Positions 35,113 through 44,396 are shown, numbered from the stretch's first letter. The stretch: 64,000 nucleotides of DNA from Mariprofundus micogutta (GCF_001895085.1 NZ_BDFD01000001.1:62001-126000), one strand, 5' to 3'. Notes: generated from the letters alone by a model not told the origin. Translations and numbers: made by a program.

Positions 35113-35443
35113 GTTTAACCGCGCCCGAGTTTCGGGCCGGCTACGCAATATGCGTAAACGCTGGACACCGGATGGTTCTCTGTCATTGATTGCAGAACTG
35201 CTCACGACACGCCCGCAACTGGGGCCAGTTCGAGCCGGAGTCCAGAACCAGCAACCCATGCCGCTACGAGCGACTGGTGAAATATGTAACCGTATTTCAG
35301 CTCTCGAAGATCAGCATGTGATTGTTGAAGGTTGTTTACGCAGACGGTTTTACAGCAGGGATGGTGAACCTTGCTGGGGACAGGTGGAAATCTGGGTTGA
35401 TTCATGCCGGTTAGTTGAACAAACCGCTGAATCTCCGGAATAA
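35090..35443 (+). CDS. priB: PriB-like single-strand-binding OB-fold protein
   Basis: A 117-aa protein between rpsF and rpsR, where priB sits in E. coli and relatives. The start NRARVSGRLRNMRKRWTPDG, the core RATGEICNRISALEDQHVIVEG and the end WGQVEIWVDSCRLVEQ fit an OB fold with PriB-like strand order. Overall similarity to classic PriB is low, so the assignment leans on gene position. It would help reload the replicative helicase DnaB, encoded in the same operon. Its ATG overlaps the end of rpsF by 23 bases. The reading frame is open much further upstream, but only inside rpsF. Confidence 0.7.
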   Translation: MEQTQASEFNRARVSGRLRNMRKRWTPDGSLSLIAELLTTRPQLGPVRAGVQNQQPMPLRATGEICNRISALEDQHVIVEGCLRRRFYSRDGEPCWGQVEIWVDSCRLVEQTAESPE

Positions 35444-35471
35444 GACCTGAGAAGAGATTTAGGAGTTAATG

Positions 35472-35807
35472 ATGAGTGAAGAAGTAAAAACAACAGCTGC
35501 ACCACAGCGTCCACAGGGCGACCGCCCGCAACGCCCACAGGGTGACCGTCCACGTCGTCCACAGGGTGACCGTGCCGGTGGCCGTTTCCAGCGTCGTCGC
35601 AAGTTCTGCAAATTCTGTGCAGATACCAGCCTGGTTATCGATCACAAAGACCCGGATATGCTGCGCAGCTTCATTACCGAACGTTACAAGATCCTGCCAT
35701 CACGTGTGACAGGCACTTGTGCCAAACATCAGCGTTTTCTGACCACTGCGATTAAACGCGCACGTGTTCTGTCTCTGCTGGCATTCACCCCGCTGCATCA
35801 CGATTGA
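35472..35807 (+). CDS. rpsR: Small ribosomal subunit protein bS18, repeat-extended N-terminus
   Basis: A 111-aa bS18. The conserved body is [11 protein letters not shown]...[39 protein letters not shown]. The cysteines (CKFC and TCAKH) form a probable zinc-binding (C+) version. The N-terminal 35 residues carry about three tandem copies of RPQGDRP, an arginine-rich, disordered addition not seen in E. coli. The second ATG of an ATGATG pair is six bases from AGGAG and was chosen. It pairs with bS6 from the same operon. Confidence 0.95.
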   Translation: MSEEVKTTAAPQRPQGDRPQRPQGDRPRRPQGDRAGGRFQRRRKFCKFCADTSLVIDHKDPDMLRSFITERYKILPSRVTGTCAKHQRFLTTAIKRARVLSLLAFTPLHHD

Positions 35808-35829
35808 TTATCAATCGTAAGGTGCTCTG

Positions 35830-36834
35830 ATGGATAATCAGACACCCAATCAGGTCATGCCCGCGGCAGTCGCATATGTGTTATCACACCGACTGCCGTG
35901 TGCGGCACTGATGCTGGTGATGATGATGGCAGCAGTATGGTTACCTGTACTGTTGCAGGGGCTGCCCCCATTTTTAATCATGCTGATTGCAACGCTGGGT
36001 TTAGGTTTACACATCCTTACCCCGGCGCTGATCGCCCTGATTACCTTTGGCGGTGGTTTGATGTTCGGTATTCATGTTGCTGCACTGGCAGCCGTGGGTG
36101 TAACAGTACTGGCAGGTTTTGCAGTGCTGCCGGGATTAATGGCCTTTGTTGTGTACGGGCTGATACCCATTGCCGCCGCTGCGACAATGATGCGCAACGA
36201 CGGCGTAAAACGCAGTGCCCAACTGCTGGCTTTATTAATGGGCGCACTGGTTTTCTTTGGTTTGATGATTACTGCCATGATGCAGGATCTCGGACTGAGG
36301 GAATTCATTGGACAGATGCTAATGCCGATGTTCGATGAAGTGCAGACGCAGATGCCTGCCTCTGATGTAGAGGCCAGACAGATGCTTGAACAGGCACGTC
36401 AGACCATGATTTCAGTCCTTCCCGGGCTGCTTGCTCTGGGTCTGTGGTTTGCCTGGTGGGGCGATATGGTGTTCGCACGCAATATTGCCCTGCGTTACAA
36501 CTTTTACACCGGTGATGCGAGTGGCCTGCTCGACTTAAGACTGGGTAAAGCGATGGCATATGCCTTTTTAGGCCTGCTGCTGTTGACGAACCTTGGTGCA
36601 GGAGATTTAAGTTACTTTGCCGCCAATGCTGCCATCCTGTCAGGTGGCCTGTTGGCAACACAGGGTGTAGCCGTAGTACACAGCTGGCTGAAAGCGAAAG
36701 GGTTGAACTTTTCAATCGCGCTGATGTATTTGATGTTACTCATCTGGTCGGTCATGATCGTGCCTTTCGTGATTGTCGGCCTGTTGGATATTTGGTTTGA
36801 TTATCGCCGGAACATTCCGGCTGCTGGAGGATAA
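35830..36834 (+). CDS. DUF2232-type polytopic membrane protein
   Basis: A 334-aa membrane protein with about eight hydrophobic helices, matching the position and character of DUF2232 proteins commonly found between rpsR and rplI. Segments such as GLPPFLIMLIATLGLGLHIL, GLIPIAAAATMMR and GLLALGLWFAWWGDMVFARN are seen. Function unknown; it may relate to envelope or sporulation-like YybS proteins. The rplI start follows within two bases. Confidence 0.8.
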   Translation: MDNQTPNQVMPAAVAYVLSHRLPCAALMLVMMMAAVWLPVLLQGLPPFLIMLIATLGLGLHILTPALIALITFGGGLMFGIHVAALAAVGVTVLAGFAVLPGLMAFVVYGLIPIAAAATMMRNDGVKRSAQLLALLMGALVFFGLMITAMMQDLGLREFIGQMLMPMFDEVQTQMPASDVEARQMLEQARQTMISVLPGLLALGLWFAWWGDMVFARNIALRYNFYTGDASGLLDLRLGKAMAYAFLGLLLLTNLGAGDLSYFAANAAILSGGLLATQGVAVVHSWLKAKGLNFSIALMYLMLLIWSVMIVPFVIVGLLDIWFDYRRNIPAAGG

Positions 36835-36835
36835 A

Positions 36836-37285
36836 ATGCAATTGATTCTTTTGGAACGTGTTGAAGGTCTGGGAAATGTAGGTGACGAAGTCAGCGTACG
36901 TCCGGGTTACGGCCGTAACTTCCTACTACCTAATGGCAAAGCAACTGTAGCCACTGATGGTAACCGCAGGACTTTCGAGCGTCGTCGCGCACAGCTTGAA
37001 GCCAAGCAGGCTGAAGTTCTGGCTACAGCGAAGGCTGAAGCTGAAAAACTGTCTACCCTGACTCTGGAAGTTATTCGCGCCACTTCAGATGGTACCCATC
37101 TGTATGGTTCAGTGAGCACCAACGAACTGGCAGACCTGCTGAATGCAAACGGTCAGCACGTTGAGCGTCGCAACATCCTGCTTGATGAGCAGATTAAAAC
37201 TGTTGGTGACCACAGCTTCCGCGTACGTCTGCACCCGGACGTTACTGCTGACATCACCATCAAGGTCGAATCAGAGCAACATTGA
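36836..37285 (+). CDS. rplI: Large ribosomal subunit protein bL9
   Basis: A 149-aa bL9 with the N-terminal signature MQLILLERVEGLGNVGDEVSVRPGYGRNFLLP (split across residues 1-32), a connecting helix (residues about 45-75) and the C-terminal domain ending VTADITIKVESEQ. It binds 23S rRNA at the L1 stalk base. GGAGG precedes the ATG by six bases. Its stop overlaps the TTG start of dnaB. Confidence 0.97.
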   Translation: MQLILLERVEGLGNVGDEVSVRPGYGRNFLLPNGKATVATDGNRRTFERRRAQLEAKQAEVLATAKAEAEKLSTLTLEVIRATSDGTHLYGSVSTNELADLLNANGQHVERRNILLDEQIKTVGDHSFRVRLHPDVTADITIKVESEQH

Positions 37286-38664
37286 GTCAAGCTATTCCCC
37301 TGCGTACCGATACGCTCAGAGAGCGTATTCCACCTCATGCCTATGATGCTGAGCGGGCGGTACTCGGGGGAATCATGCTTGATCCCGAAGCACTGGAGAA
37401 ACTGGAAGGCTCGCTGCAACCTGAGCACTTCTATGTCGAAGCCAATGCCCGTATCTTCTATGTTATTCTTGAACTGGCCTCCAAGGGCCAGCCTGTCGAT
37501 GGACTGACAATCAAAGACCACCTCGAGCGCCGTCAGGAGCTCGAGTCTACCGGTGGCGAAGCTTATCTGGCCGATCTGGTCGGTGCCGTCCCTACTTCTG
37601 CAAATGTAAAACACTATGCCGATATCGTGCGCGAACGTTTTGTTCTGCGCCAATTACTCTCTGTATGCAGCGATGTTAGTCGTGATGTTTATGAAGAAAC
37701 CGGACAGGATGTCATTGAACATCTCGATATCGCTGAGAAAAATATCCTTGCCATCGCTGAGAACTTCAACCGCTCACGTCCGGCATTCAGCAAAATGTCT
37801 GATCTGATGCTGGAAACCTACAAAGAGCTTGAAGAACGTTATGCGCAGAAAAAACTGGTTACCGGCGTAGCGACCGGCTTTGATGATCTCGATAGTATGA
37901 CTGCAGGCATGCAGCGTGGTGACCTGATTATTGTCGCAGGGCGCCCGAGTATGGGTAAAACAGCCTTCTCCATGAATCTCGCCCAGAATGCCTCACTGCG
38001 TTCTGATGAAGAAGGTGTGGTTGCAGTATTTTCACTGGAAATGTCCACCCAGCAGATCGCCATGCGTATGCTGGCCTGTGAAGCACGCGTAGATATGTCG
38101 AATCTGCGTACTGGTCGTTTTTCTGCCGATGACTGGCGCAAACTCGCATCGGCCAGTGGTTCACTTGCTGAATCGAAAATCTTTATTGATGATACCCCTG
38201 CTATCTCGGTGATGGAGCTACGCTCCAAATGCCGCAGACTGAAACGTGAAAATAAACATCTTGATCTGGTGCTGATCGATTATATTCAGTTGATGTCCGG
38301 CCGTGCCAGCGCTGACAACCGGGCACAGGAAGTATCCGAGATCTCACGCGCCCTGAAAGGATTAGCCAAGGAACTTGATGTCCCGGTCATAGCTCTCTCC
38401 CAGTTGAACCGCTCGCTGGAGCAGCGTGCTGATAAACGTCCGGTTATGTCCGATCTGCGTGAATCAGGCGCAATCGAGCAGGATGCCGATGTTATTATGT
38501 TTATTTACCGTGATGAGGTTTATAACAAGAAACCTGAAAATGAAGGGCTTGCAGAAATCATCATCGCCAAACAACGTAACGGCCCCATTGGCGACGTGAA
38601 GCTGACATTTGTGCACAAATTCACCCGTTTCGAAAATCACATCTCAGCCGGTTTCGACGACTAA
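37282..38664 (+). CDS. dnaB: Replicative DNA helicase DnaB
   Basis: A 460-aa hexameric helicase: N-terminal domain (IPPHAYDAERAVLGGIMLDP, residues about 16-120), linker helix and a RecA-like C-terminal motor with Walker A AGRPSMGKTAFSM (about 211-223), Walker B LVLIDYIQLMSG and SQLNRSLEQRADKRP. It unwinds DNA at the fork. The start is TTG, overlapping the rplI TGA (TTGAG), so translation is coupled. No inserted intein is present. Confidence 0.97.
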   Translation: MSQAIPLRTDTLRERIPPHAYDAERAVLGGIMLDPEALEKLEGSLQPEHFYVEANARIFYVILELASKGQPVDGLTIKDHLERRQELESTGGEAYLADLVGAVPTSANVKHYADIVRERFVLRQLLSVCSDVSRDVYEETGQDVIEHLDIAEKNILAIAENFNRSRPAFSKMSDLMLETYKELEERYAQKKLVTGVATGFDDLDSMTAGMQRGDLIIVAGRPSMGKTAFSMNLAQNASLRSDEEGVVAVFSLEMSTQQIAMRMLACEARVDMSNLRTGRFSADDWRKLASASGSLAESKIFIDDTPAISVMELRSKCRRLKRENKHLDLVLIDYIQLMSGRASADNRAQEVSEISRALKGLAKELDVPVIALSQLNRSLEQRADKRPVMSDLRESGAIEQDADVIMFIYRDEVYNKKPENEGLAEIIIAKQRNGPIGDVKLTFVHKFTRFENHISAGFDD

Positions 38665-38676
38665 CCCCTTACAATC

Positions 38677-38696
38677 GGAAAGCCTGTCAGCTTTCC
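38677..38696. terminator. Hairpin between dnaB and pabB (convergent)
   Basis: GGAAAGC and GCTTTCC with a 6-base loop lie in the 67-base gap between two convergent genes. No run of T, so weak evidence. Confidence 0.45.
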
Positions 38697-38731
38697 CTTC
38701 TGAAAACAGCCCGCTCAAATACAGAACCCCA

Positions 38732-40045
38732 CTAATGATGCGTGGTGAGTGCCCTGAGCAGCCCTTCGGCCTTGTGTTCAGTTTCGATCAATTCGTGTTC
38801 TGGGTCGGAATCTGCAACGATACCTGCGCCTGCTGCCCAGTTTAATGCTCCATCGAAATGCCAGAATGTACGAATGAGAATATTCATGTCGGCCGTACCG
38901 TCCCAGGCAATATAACCCAGACCGCCGGTATAGGGGCCGCGGGCATTGTTTTCCAGTTCGTGAATAATCTCCATGCAGTGTACTTTCGGGCAACCTGTGA
39001 TGGTCCCACCGGGAAACATGGCCTGGAACAGATCAATGACATCACTGCCATCTTTCAGAAAGCCTCGCACATTGGATACGATATGCTGGACGGTCGCATA
39101 CTGTTCAACGACCATCCGTTCATTCACCTCTACACTGCCCGGTTCACACACCCGCCCCAGATCATTTCGTTCCAGATCAACCAGCATAATATGCTCTGCA
39201 CGCTCTTTTTCCGACAACAGCAATTCAGCCCTTAATGAATCATCCATCTCGCCCTCTGCGCGCCGCCTCGTGCCTGCAATGGGCCTTGTGTCCACCTCGC
39301 CATCGGCATGAATGCGAAACAAGCGTTCCGGTGAGGCAGAAATCAGCGTCAGCCTTTCCTTCGCGTTGCCAATTGATACAAAAGATGAAAACGGTGCCGG
39401 GTTTACCCTGCGCAGTTGATCATAAAGACTCGTCAGATCCGACTTCTCGAATGGCATGGACCAGAAGCGGGCAATATTGGCCTGAAAAATATCCCCTGCG
39501 CCGATGTACTGTTTTACCCTCTCAACAGCCTGTTTATAGGATTCAGCAGATGTGACGTCCGGTTTGGCCAGCAACTCAAGTGATGCTGGCACAATCAGTG
39601 AATGGTCCAATTCATCGAGCATCATCAGCACGGCTTGTACTGCCTGTTCATCCCTGGCAGCCAGACAGATCGATTCATCATCAAAACAGAGAGAAAAGGT
39701 AGGATATAAAGCCCACAGTACCGGACCAGGTATCCTTGATTTCGGCTCAGGCAAATCTTCAATCAGAGAACATGCTTCATAAGCTGCATAAAACAGACAG
39801 CGGATAGCAGGAGAGTTTTCATTTGCACCTGCCACAGCAGACTTCCAGCCTTTGAAGAACAACTTCGCGTGTTCAGCACTTGCGTCCTGAGCCAATGAAA
39901 TCGACTGACCATGCTGTGAAACAAGAAACTGCCTCCCTGATCCTGAGGGGTCTTCAAGCACAGCAGAAAACTGATCGGGAAATGCAGAAAAAAGGCCGTA
40001 AGCGGAAAGCTTACGGCCCTGATTGGATATGACGCGGAAAATCAC
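38732..40045 (-). CDS. pabB: Aminodeoxychorismate synthase component I (PabB-type)
   Basis: A 437-aa chorismate-binding enzyme that makes 4-amino-4-deoxychorismate for folate. Motifs: IGAGDIFQANIARFW, ISASPERLFRI, DTRPIAGTRRRAEGE, ERNDLGRVCEPGSVEV, FPGGTITGCPKV and GPYTGGLGYI. TITGCPK favours PabB over TrpE or isochorismate synthase. The GTG start lies 17 bases after the fabF stop. A strong terminator for fabF lies inside codons 10-20 of this frame, so the true start could be downstream (a GTG at codon 29) or translation may control termination. Last gene of the fab operon. Confidence 0.88.
   Translation of the reverse strand: MIFRVISNQGRKLSAYGLFSAFPDQFSAVLEDPSGSGRQFLVSQHGQSISLAQDASAEHAKLFFKGWKSAVAGANENSPAIRCLFYAAYEACSLIEDLPEPKSRIPGPVLWALYPTFSLCFDDESICLAARDEQAVQAVLMMLDELDHSLIVPASLELLAKPDVTSAESYKQAVERVKQYIGAGDIFQANIARFWSMPFEKSDLTSLYDQLRRVNPAPFSSFVSIGNAKERLTLISASPERLFRIHADGEVDTRPIAGTRRRAEGEMDDSLRAELLLSEKERAEHIMLVDLERNDLGRVCEPGSVEVNERMVVEQYATVQHIVSNVRGFLKDGSDVIDLFQAMFPGGTITGCPKVHCMEIIHELENNARGPYTGGLGYIAWDGTADMNILIRTFWHFDGALNWAAGAGIVADSDPEHELIETEHKAEGLLRALTTHH
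39988..40018 (-). terminator. Rho-independent terminator of the fab operon, inside the pabB frame
   Basis: Minus strand: GGCCGTAAGC, loop TTTCC, GCTTACGGCC, then TTTTTT. The 10-base perfect stem begins 45 bases after the fabF stop and lies wholly within the first codons of the annotated pabB frame. Confidence 0.88.
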
Positions 40046-40062
40046 GTCAGTTCACTCGTCTG

Positions 40063-41307
40063 TTAGTCGAACTTGCGTACGATGACAGTTGCGTTGGTAC
40101 CACCAAAACCGAATGAATTGGAAACAGCCACCTTGATATCTGCATCACGCGCTTCATTTGGCACATAATCCAGATCACATTCAGGGTCCTGGTTTTCCAA
40201 ATTAATGGTTGGCGGAACAACACCGTTATGTACGGCCAAGACTGAGAATGCAGCTTCAATTCCACCGGCAGCGCCAAGCAGATGACCAGTCATCGATTTC
40301 GATGATGAAACCATCAGCTTTTTAGCATGATCACCAAACACAGATTTGATACCCTGTGTTTCAGCCACATCACCAGCAGGCGTGGATGTCCCATGCGCAT
40401 TGATATAATCCACATCTTCAGGATTAATACCAGCACGCTTCAACGCAGCCTTCATACAGCGACCACCACCTTCACCACCCGGAGACGGTGAAGTCATGTG
40501 GTAAGCATCTCCGCTCATACCGTAACCAATTACCTCAGCCAGGATATTTGCACCCCTTGCCTTGGCAGAATCCAGTGACTCCAGAACCATAACACCGGCA
40601 CCTTCACCCATAACGAAACCATCACGATCCACATCCCACGGGCGGGATGCACGTTCAGGCTCATCGTTGCGCGTGGACAGTGCACGGGCAGCAGAGAACC
40701 CCCCAATACCCAGTTCACAGATAACCGCTTCTGAGCCACCAGCCACCATGGCATCGGCATCACCGCGAGCGATGATTTCAAAAGCATCACCCACTGCGTG
40801 CGTACCTGTAGCACAGGCCGTTACTGCAGCCGTATTCGGACCCTTGGCACCGGTCAGCATGGACACCCAACCGGATGTCATATTGATGATCGTCTGTGGA
40901 ATAAAGAATGGTGAAATTTTACGGGCACCACCGGCTTCATAAGCACGCATGGTCTTCTCAATGGTTAACAATCCACCCATGCCTGCACCAACAGCTACGC
41001 CAACTCGCTCAGCATTGCTATCATCGATGGTCAGGCCCGATTGCTCAAGCGCCATCAAAGAGGCAGAAACACCAAACTGGATAAATCTATCCATTTTGCG
41101 TGCATCCTTGCGATTGATGAAATCTTCCACCTTGAAGTCAGGTACCTCACCGGCAATGGTACAGGCCATACCCGTCGCTTCAGCATCAAAATGGCTGATA
41201 CGGCGGATACCTGATTTACCTGCAGTGAGATTATCCCAGGTTAGGTTCGTCCCTGTACCGAGCGGAGTAACCAGCCCGACACCAGTGACGACTACGCGTC
41301 TGGTCAT
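40063..41307 (-). CDS. fabF: 3-oxoacyl-[ACP] synthase II
   Basis: A 414-aa beta-ketoacyl-ACP synthase of the elongation type. Active-site cysteine in VTACATGTHAVGDAFE (about 164), histidines in YINAHGTSTPAGD and KSMTGHLLGAAGGIEA. It condenses acyl-ACP with malonyl-ACP. It lies 6 bases downstream of acpP. Length and N-terminus (RRVVVTGVGLVTPLG) are standard. Confidence 0.97.
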   Translation of the reverse strand: MTRRVVVTGVGLVTPLGTGTNLTWDNLTAGKSGIRRISHFDAEATGMACTIAGEVPDFKVEDFINRKDARKMDRFIQFGVSASLMALEQSGLTIDDSNAERVGVAVGAGMGGLLTIEKTMRAYEAGGARKISPFFIPQTIINMTSGWVSMLTGAKGPNTAAVTACATGTHAVGDAFEIIARGDADAMVAGGSEAVICELGIGGFSAARALSTRNDEPERASRPWDVDRDGFVMGEGAGVMVLESLDSAKARGANILAEVIGYGMSGDAYHMTSPSPGGEGGGRCMKAALKRAGINPEDVDYINAHGTSTPAGDVAETQGIKSVFGDHAKKLMVSSSKSMTGHLLGAAGGIEAAFSVLAVHNGVVPPTINLENQDPECDLDYVPNEARDADIKVAVSNSFGFGGTNATVIVRKFD

Positions 41308-41313
41308 AAGTAT

Positions 41314-41553
41314 TTATTCAGCTTTAGCAGCGATATAATCGATGGCGTTCTGAACACTCTGGATGCCTTCTGCATCTTCGTCAGGAATTTCAACACCAAA
41401 CTCTTCTTCAAAAGCCATTACCAGCTCTACAGTGTCCAGTGAATCAGCGCCCAGATCATCTACGAATGAAGAATCAGGGTTGATTTCACCCTCATCAACA
41501 TTCAGCTGATCAGATACGATTTTAATGATTTTAGCTTCGATTTCTGCAGACAT
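41314..41553 (-). CDS. acpP: Acyl carrier protein
   Basis: A 79-aa acidic ACP with the phosphopantetheine serine in [20 protein letters not shown] (Ser about 37). The ATG at 41551-41553 is preceded by GGGAGG; an upstream in-frame extension has no ribosome site. It carries the growing acyl chain for the surrounding Fab enzymes, for PlsX and for the Lpx acyltransferases encoded about 15 kb away. Confidence 0.97.
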   Translation of the reverse strand: MSAEIEAKIIKIVSDQLNVDEGEINPDSSFVDDLGADSLDTVELVMAFEEEFGVEIPDEDAEGIQSVQNAIDYIAAKAE

Positions 41554-41657
41554 AAGTCCTCCCGAAATAAAAATAGATGCGGCTTCTATCACATGGTCCA
41601 TAGCCGCACAAGTCTGGACCCAAAATTACCCTCTGATATTCAGAGAATAATACAAAC

Positions 41658-42398
41658 TTACATATACATGCCACCGTTCACATGCAGAACATGACCAGTG
41701 ATATACCCTGCACTATCACTGGCCAGGAAACACACAGCAGCAGCAATATCTTCCGGCTGGCCCAGGCGGCCAAGTGGAATCTGCTCGGAGAGTTTCGCAT
41801 GCGCATCATCACCAAGATCAGCAGTCATATCAGTAGCGATAAAACCCGGAGCAACTGCATTGATAGTAATATTCCGCGAGCCTACTTCACGAGCCAGAGA
41901 ACGGGTCATCGCTTCAACGCCACCTTTACTGGCACAATAGTTGAGCTGGCCCGGATTACCCATGCCTGCCACAACCGATGAAATATTGATGATACGACCA
42001 CCGCGAGCACGCATCATAGGTTTAAGTGCTGCCTGCATGGCATTGAATACAGATGACAGATTGGTATCAATCACTGCATTCCACTCATCTTCCTTCATAC
42101 GCATGGAAAGGTTATCACGGGTAATGCCGGCATTATTCACCATCACATTGAGGCTACCGAAATGTTTGGCTGTTTCCTGAACAAAACCCTGAATCTGTTC
42201 ACGATCTGAAACGTCCACTGCTCTGGCCAACACTTCCACGCCAGAAGCCGCACGAATTTTTTCAGCAGCCTGATCAATTGTTTCCTGCCTGGTACCACAG
42301 ATCGCCAGATTAAAACCAGCTTCAGCTAGCTTTGAAGCTACAACAAAACCGATACCACGGCTGGCGCCGGTTACCAATGCAGTTTTTGAATCACTCAT
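41658..42398 (-). CDS. fabG: 3-oxoacyl-[ACP] reductase
   Basis: A 246-aa classical short-chain dehydrogenase: cofactor motif TGASRGIG (about 10-17), NNAGITRDNLSMRM, catalytic Ser in INISSVVAGMGN and Tyr-x3-Lys in NYCASKGGVEAM. It reduces 3-oxoacyl-ACP with NADPH. It sits in the conserved order fabD-fabG-acpP-fabF, 4 bases after the fabD stop. Confidence 0.97.
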   Translation of the reverse strand: MSDSKTALVTGASRGIGFVVASKLAEAGFNLAICGTRQETIDQAAEKIRAASGVEVLARAVDVSDREQIQGFVQETAKHFGSLNVMVNNAGITRDNLSMRMKEDEWNAVIDTNLSSVFNAMQAALKPMMRARGGRIINISSVVAGMGNPGQLNYCASKGGVEAMTRSLAREVGSRNITINAVAPGFIATDMTADLGDDAHAKLSEQIPLGRLGQPEDIAAAVCFLASDSAGYITGHVLHVNGGMYM

Positions 42399-42402
42399 AT
42401 CC

Positions 42403-43344
42403 TTACTCCCCAGTCAGAGCTGCCAGACTCTTATCCAAGAGATCAGGGTTGGCAGTCACCCCAACAATCATAGCACGATCAATACGTTTGACGAGTCCGG
42501 AAAGCACTTTGCCCGGCCCCATTTCTACACCCTGTGTAATGCCTGATGCAGCCAGCTTCTGCACAGTTTCCGTCCAGCGTACAGGAGACACTAACTGGGC
42601 CACCAAAGCTGCCCGAATATTTGCAACATCCTGCTCAGCTGTAGCTGATGCATTACCCCATACAGGGCAGCGCGGTGCATTAATTGTGATCTCCTGTAAA
42701 CGTGCCGCCATGGCATCCGCTGCAGGTTGCATTAACGGTGTATGTGACGGAGCACTCACGGCAAGTGGTAAAGCACGCTTGGCTCCCGCATCTTTGGCAG
42801 CGATCATCATGCGCTCTACTGCCGCTGCATGACCTGCCACGACCAGCTGACCCGGACAATTGTAGTTAGCAGCCCAAACCTTTTCGCTGCCAGTGGATGT
42901 GTTCTCACATATCTCTTCAACCACGTCATCAGCGAGACCAAGAATAGCTGCCATAGATCCGACTCCAGCCGGAACAGCTTCAGTCATAGCTTTGCCTCGG
43001 AAAGCGACCAGTTGAACCGCATCAGAGAAATCGATCGCACCAGATGCCACAAGGGCAGAATATTCACCCAGAGAATGGCCGGCCACTTGAGTTGCTTCCG
43101 CCCCACCCTTATCGCGCCACAGACGCAACATGGCAGTCGAAGCTGTCAACAGTGCAGGTTGAGTAAATTCTGTCTGACCAAGCTTGTCTTCGGCATCATC
43201 ACGAATCAGTGCAGCCACATCGTAACCCAGCGCATCCGATGCTTCTTCCAGCGTCTGTGTTACAACTGAGTTGTCATCAAATGCATCAAGCATACCTTTG
43301 GATTGAGAGCCCTGACCGGGGAACAGAAAGACAAAATCAGCCAT
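42403..43344 (-). CDS. fabD: Malonyl-CoA:ACP transacylase
   Basis: A 313-aa acyltransferase. FLFPGQGSQSKGML at the N-terminus, active serine in VAGHSLGEYSALVASG (about 92) and histidine in VSAPSHTPLMQPA. It moves malonyl from CoA to ACP. It lies about 20 bases after fabH on the same strand. Confidence 0.97.
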   Translation of the reverse strand: MADFVFLFPGQGSQSKGMLDAFDDNSVVTQTLEEASDALGYDVAALIRDDAEDKLGQTEFTQPALLTASTAMLRLWRDKGGAEATQVAGHSLGEYSALVASGAIDFSDAVQLVAFRGKAMTEAVPAGVGSMAAILGLADDVVEEICENTSTGSEKVWAANYNCPGQLVVAGHAAAVERMMIAAKDAGAKRALPLAVSAPSHTPLMQPAADAMAARLQEITINAPRCPVWGNASATAEQDVANIRAALVAQLVSPVRWTETVQKLAASGITQGVEMGPGKVLSGLVKRIDRAMIVGVTANPDLLDKSLAALTGE

Positions 43345-43364
43345 GTTAATTATCCTAGTTAGTT

Positions 43365-44396
43365 TTATTTAGACCAGCGAACAAGATTGGCACCCCAGGC
43401 AAAGCCACCTGCAAACGCCTCAAGCAAAATCAACTGGCCTTTTTCAAGACGGCCATTCACGTACAAATCATTCAGTGCCAACGGCACACTGGCAGAAGAT
43501 GTATTACCGTGCTTGGACACCGTCAATGCCACACGATCCAGATCCATCTTTAACTTCTTCGCAGTCGCCTGAATGATGCGAATATTGGCCTGATGTGGCA
43601 CCAACCAGTCAATATCTGAACCATTCAGTTCATGCTTGGCCAGAATCTCTTTAACAACATCACCCAGCTTAGTGACAGCCACACGAAACACTTCGTTACC
43701 CTTCATCTCTACGGCTGCTGCACCGGCAGAATCAATACTGAAATCGGCGGCTTCGTGATGCATCTCATGATGCAATTCAGGGCTGGATGGTGGATGCGGA
43801 TGATGAGCTTTTAGCAGGTCACGGTAGGAACCATCGGCATGTAATACAGAGCCAATCATACCATTCTCAGCATCCGGGGCTCCGGCCTCGAGTACAACCG
43901 CACCAGCACCGTCTCCAAACAAAATACAAGTGCCGCGATCTTTCCAGTCAACAATACGGGACATGGCCTCGGCACCAATCAGCAGCACACGTTTGAACAT
44001 GCCTCCTCGCATCATGCCTTCGGCCTGAGCCAGACCATAAACAAAGCCTGAACATACCGCCTGAATATCCCAGGCCGGGAAACCTTTTCCACCAAGCTTG
44101 CTTTGCACAACAGTGGCAGTGGATGGAAAAATCAGGTCAGGAGTGGTTGTGGCGACAATCAGCGCATCAATATCATCTATTGTGATACCGGCATCTGCCA
44201 GAGCAATCCCGGCCGCCTCAACAGCCATATCAGAAGTCATCTGATCGGCACCAATAATATGACGCTGCTGGATACCTGTACGTTCCCTGATCCAGTCATC
44301 AGTGGTATCCACCAGATTCTCCAGCTCAGCATTGCTCATGATACGTTCAGGCAGATAGCCACCTATACCTGTAATATGAATCGAGGAAAAAGTCAT
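43365..44396 (-). CDS. fabH: 3-oxoacyl-[ACP] synthase III with His-rich insertion
   Basis: A 343-aa initiating condensing enzyme: active cysteine in DIQAVCSGFVYGLAQ (about 113), VPHQANIRII (His about 268) and KHGNTSSASVPLALNDL (Asn about 298). It condenses acetyl-CoA with malonyl-ACP. Compared with the roughly 317-residue E. coli enzyme there is an insertion rich in histidine (KAHHPHPPSSPELHHEMHHE, residues about 199-218) in the mid-domain loop. The ATG overlaps the plsX stop by 4 bases, which fixes the start. Confidence 0.95.
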   Translation of the reverse strand: MTFSSIHITGIGGYLPERIMSNAELENLVDTTDDWIRERTGIQQRHIIGADQMTSDMAVEAAGIALADAGITIDDIDALIVATTTPDLIFPSTATVVQSKLGGKGFPAWDIQAVCSGFVYGLAQAEGMMRGGMFKRVLLIGAEAMSRIVDWKDRGTCILFGDGAGAVVLEAGAPDAENGMIGSVLHADGSYRDLLKAHHPHPPSSPELHHEMHHEAADFSIDSAGAAAVEMKGNEVFRVAVTKLGDVVKEILAKHELNGSDIDWLVPHQANIRIIQATAKKLKMDLDRVALTVSKHGNTSSASVPLALNDLYVNGRLEKGQLILLEAFAGGFAWGANLVRWSK

